Position numbers and translations under genes: made by a program
Notes under the pieces: model-generated
Told to the model about the DNA's origin: nothing
What the model saw: the letters and a program-made list of their open reading frames with translations, nothing else
Databases searched by the model: none
Part shown: piece by piece, positions 5,954 through 7,291 of the stretch
How the letters are laid out: each line of letters begins with the position of its first letter
Position numbering within the stretch: the first letter of the stretch is position 1
Origin: Spirochaetota bacterium
Lineage (GTDB): Bacteria > Spirochaetota > JAGLSM01
DNA length: 7,291 nucleotides
Assembly (NCBI GenBank): GCA_023135745.1
Contig: JAGLSM010000097.1
Location: 1-7,291, forward strand
Direction of reading: 5' to 3'

Positions 5954-7225
5954 TTAAATTTCAGTATTATCCGGGATTTCTGCGTTTTTAGGGATTATCA
6001 CAATATGGTCCCTTATAAAATAATTTTTGCCGTCAAACTTATCTTTGTTATCCTTATTTGTAATTTTACAGTTTTTTCCTATTCGGGCGTTTTTATCTAT
6101 GATGGCATTTTTGATATATGAATTTTCTCCAATACCTACATCTATGATATTATTGTCTCTATTTCTTAATTTTTCCCTCTGAAGTTCAAAAAAATCTGCT
6201 CCGAGCAATACTGAATTTTTAATAGTTACACCATTTGCAATCATGCTTCTAATACCGATAACCGATTTTGTTATTGCAGCTTTTTGAATTACAGATCCCT
6301 CGGCTATCATGGATTCATTTATACTACTTCCAATTATCTTTGATGAGGGAAGGTATCTGGCATTGGTAAAAATTCTCTGTTCATAGAAATCGAAATTCGG
6401 ATTGGGTGACGCAAAATCAAGATTTGCTTTTAGAAATGAGCCTATTGTACCTACGTCTTCCCAATAATCGTTAAACAGGTAAGCAGCAGTTTTCATTGTT
6501 TTAATTGAGTGAGGAATAACCTCTTTTCCAAAGTCTTTATAATCTGTATCCAGAAGAGTTAAAAGGGATTCAATATTAAAAAGATATATACCTGCTGACG
6601 CGACATATTCCCTTTTCCCGTTGCTACCGGGATAATTTGCCTGAATAAAACTTCTGCTTTTAAATTTATCCAGCGTAGCATCATCTTTTGGTTTTTCTGT
6701 GAAATCAGTTATTATATCCCGGTCAACTTTTACCAGTCCAAAGGATTTTGCCTCTTCACGTTCACACGGAATTAATGTTAGAGTCGCGTTGGCTTTAGAT
6801 TTTATATGAAAATCGTACAGTTTTTTATAATCCATGCTGTAGACTTGATCACCGCTGAGAATCAATACGTATTTTATATCTCTATAAACTGAGAGGTGTT
6901 TTATGTTTTTTCTAACCGCGTCGGCTGTTCCCTGGTACCAGTCTGTTGATTCCATTGACTGTTCTGCTGCCAGGAGGTTTACAAAACCCCTGTGGAAATT
7001 GTCAAATCTATAGGTTTGGGTTATATGCTTGTTGAGTGATTCTGAGTTAAACTGGGTTACTATGAATATTTTATTGATATTAGAATTGAGACAGTTGCTT
7101 ACAGGTATGTCTATAAGCCGGTACTTGCCTCCGATTGGTACAGCAGGTTTGGATCTGTCTTTTGTCAGGGGGTAGAGTCTTGATCCCTGACCTCCGCCAA
7201 GTATGATTGCGATTGTGTCCTTCAT
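5954..7225 (-). CDS. glgC: glucose-1-phosphate adenylyltransferase (ADP-glucose synthase)
   Basis: GlgC makes ADP-glucose and pyrophosphate from ATP and glucose-1-phosphate, the committed step of bacterial glycogen synthesis. From ATG 7223-7225 the protein has 423 residues, typical length. GAGG lies 6 nt upstream (7232-7235). A GTG at 7262-7264 would add 13 residues without a clear site. The nucleotidyltransferase domain shows GGGQGSRLYPLT (10-21), KPAVPIGGKYRLIDIP (26-41), WYQGTADAVRKN (96-107), SGDQVY with the expected catalytic Asp126, FTEKP with Lys178 for glucose-1-phosphate, and YWEDVGTI (254-261). Residues about 290-423 form the left-handed beta-helix with isoleucine/valine hexad repeats. 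Blocks such as SVIGIRS (321-327), LGADFFE (341-347) and IGENSYIKNAIIDKNARIG (365-383) resemble cyanobacterial and plant enzymes. Convergent with treS. Confidence 0.95.
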   Translation of the reverse strand: MKDTIAIILGGGQGSRLYPLTKDRSKPAVPIGGKYRLIDIPVSNCLNSNINKIFIVTQFNSESLNKHITQTYRFDNFHRGFVNLLAAEQSMESTDWYQGTADAVRKNIKHLSVYRDIKYVLILSGDQVYSMDYKKLYDFHIKSKANATLTLIPCEREEAKSFGLVKVDRDIITDFTEKPKDDATLDKFKSRSFIQANYPGSNGKREYVASAGIYLFNIESLLTLLDTDYKDFGKEVIPHSIKTMKTAAYLFNDYWEDVGTIGSFLKANLDFASPNPNFDFYEQRIFTNARYLPSSKIIGSSINESMIAEGSVIQKAAITKSVIGIRSMIANGVTIKNSVLLGADFFELQREKLRNRDNNIIDVGIGENSYIKNAIIDKNARIGKNCKITNKDNKDKFDGKNYFIRDHIVIIPKNAEIPDNTEI

Positions 7226-7252
7226 TTGCTGCCTCACTTTCAAAGTATATTT

Positions 7253-7278
7253 AAATATTATCACGAACAGTAATATTT
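7253..7278. repeat. perfect 8-bp inverted repeat upstream of glgC
   Basis: AAATATTA (7253-7260) and TAATATTT (7271-7278) are exact reverse complements separated by 10 nt, located 28-53 nt upstream of the glgC ATG. The half-sites are AT-only, so the chance level is considerable here. The place is right for an operator over the glgC promoter; on the - strand GATAAT at 7257-7262 could act as a -10 element inside it. Confidence 0.35.
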
Positions 7279-7291
7279 GAAAAGTAAAAAA

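Noticed and set aside
5943..5971. Hairpin between the treS and glgC stop codons (stem of about 9 bp with one bulge) as a bidirectional terminator
   Set aside because: The stem is almost all A-T pairs, has a 10-nt loop and is not followed by a T-run on either strand.
7226..7264. 13-codon N-terminal extension of glgC from GTG 7262-7264
   Set aside because: GlgC proteins usually begin just before the GGGxGxRL motif, and the ATG at 7225 has GAGG six nt upstream.
1..7291. Mobile element, CRISPR array, toxin-antitoxin or defence system
   Set aside because: No transposase, terminal repeats, regularly spaced repeats, paired small genes or defence domains were seen; every large frame is explained by a known family.

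Overview
The window is an AT-rich bacterial segment with seven confident protein genes and no RNA gene, insertion sequence, CRISPR array or phage gene that I could see. The rpsT-HU gene pair at the left is an arrangement I recall from spirochaetes such as Treponema. The low GC content, frequent Lys/Ile/Asn codons, metX-metW pair and plant/cyanobacteria-like GlgC would fit a low-GC, free-living member of Spirochaetota. That placement is an inference, and I could not run a search to confirm it.

Layout, left to right: a short edge with a hairpin (1-71); rpsT (ribosomal protein S20, UUG start) and an HU/IHF-family DNA-binding protein with a basic tail, both on +; then, convergent and only 1 nt away, the metW-metX operon on - (metX is transcribed first and metW overlaps its end by 8 nt). 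A 244-nt divergent intergenic region holds a perfect 11-bp inverted repeat and a candidate promoter. It leads into a degenerate-GGDEF/EAL cyclic-di-GMP protein on +, followed by trehalose synthase treS on +. The window ends with glgC (glucose-1-phosphate adenylyltransferase) on -, convergent with treS.

Three functional themes appear: translation/nucleoid housekeeping (rpsT, HU), methionine biosynthesis by homoserine acylation (metX, metW), and alpha-glucan/trehalose metabolism (treS, glgC), with one c-di-GMP signalling protein between the last two. TreS interconverts maltose and trehalose, and GlgC makes ADP-glucose for glycogen or for the maltose-1-phosphate route, so the two could meet in one storage/osmolyte network.

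This looks like an ordinary chromosomal backbone region. I see no convincing new multi-gene system. The points most worth a second look are the substituted GGDEF site with its TM-less HAMP-like N-terminus, the palindrome upstream of metX, the cyanobacterial/plant-style C-terminus of GlgC, and the conserved-looking UUG start of rpsT.
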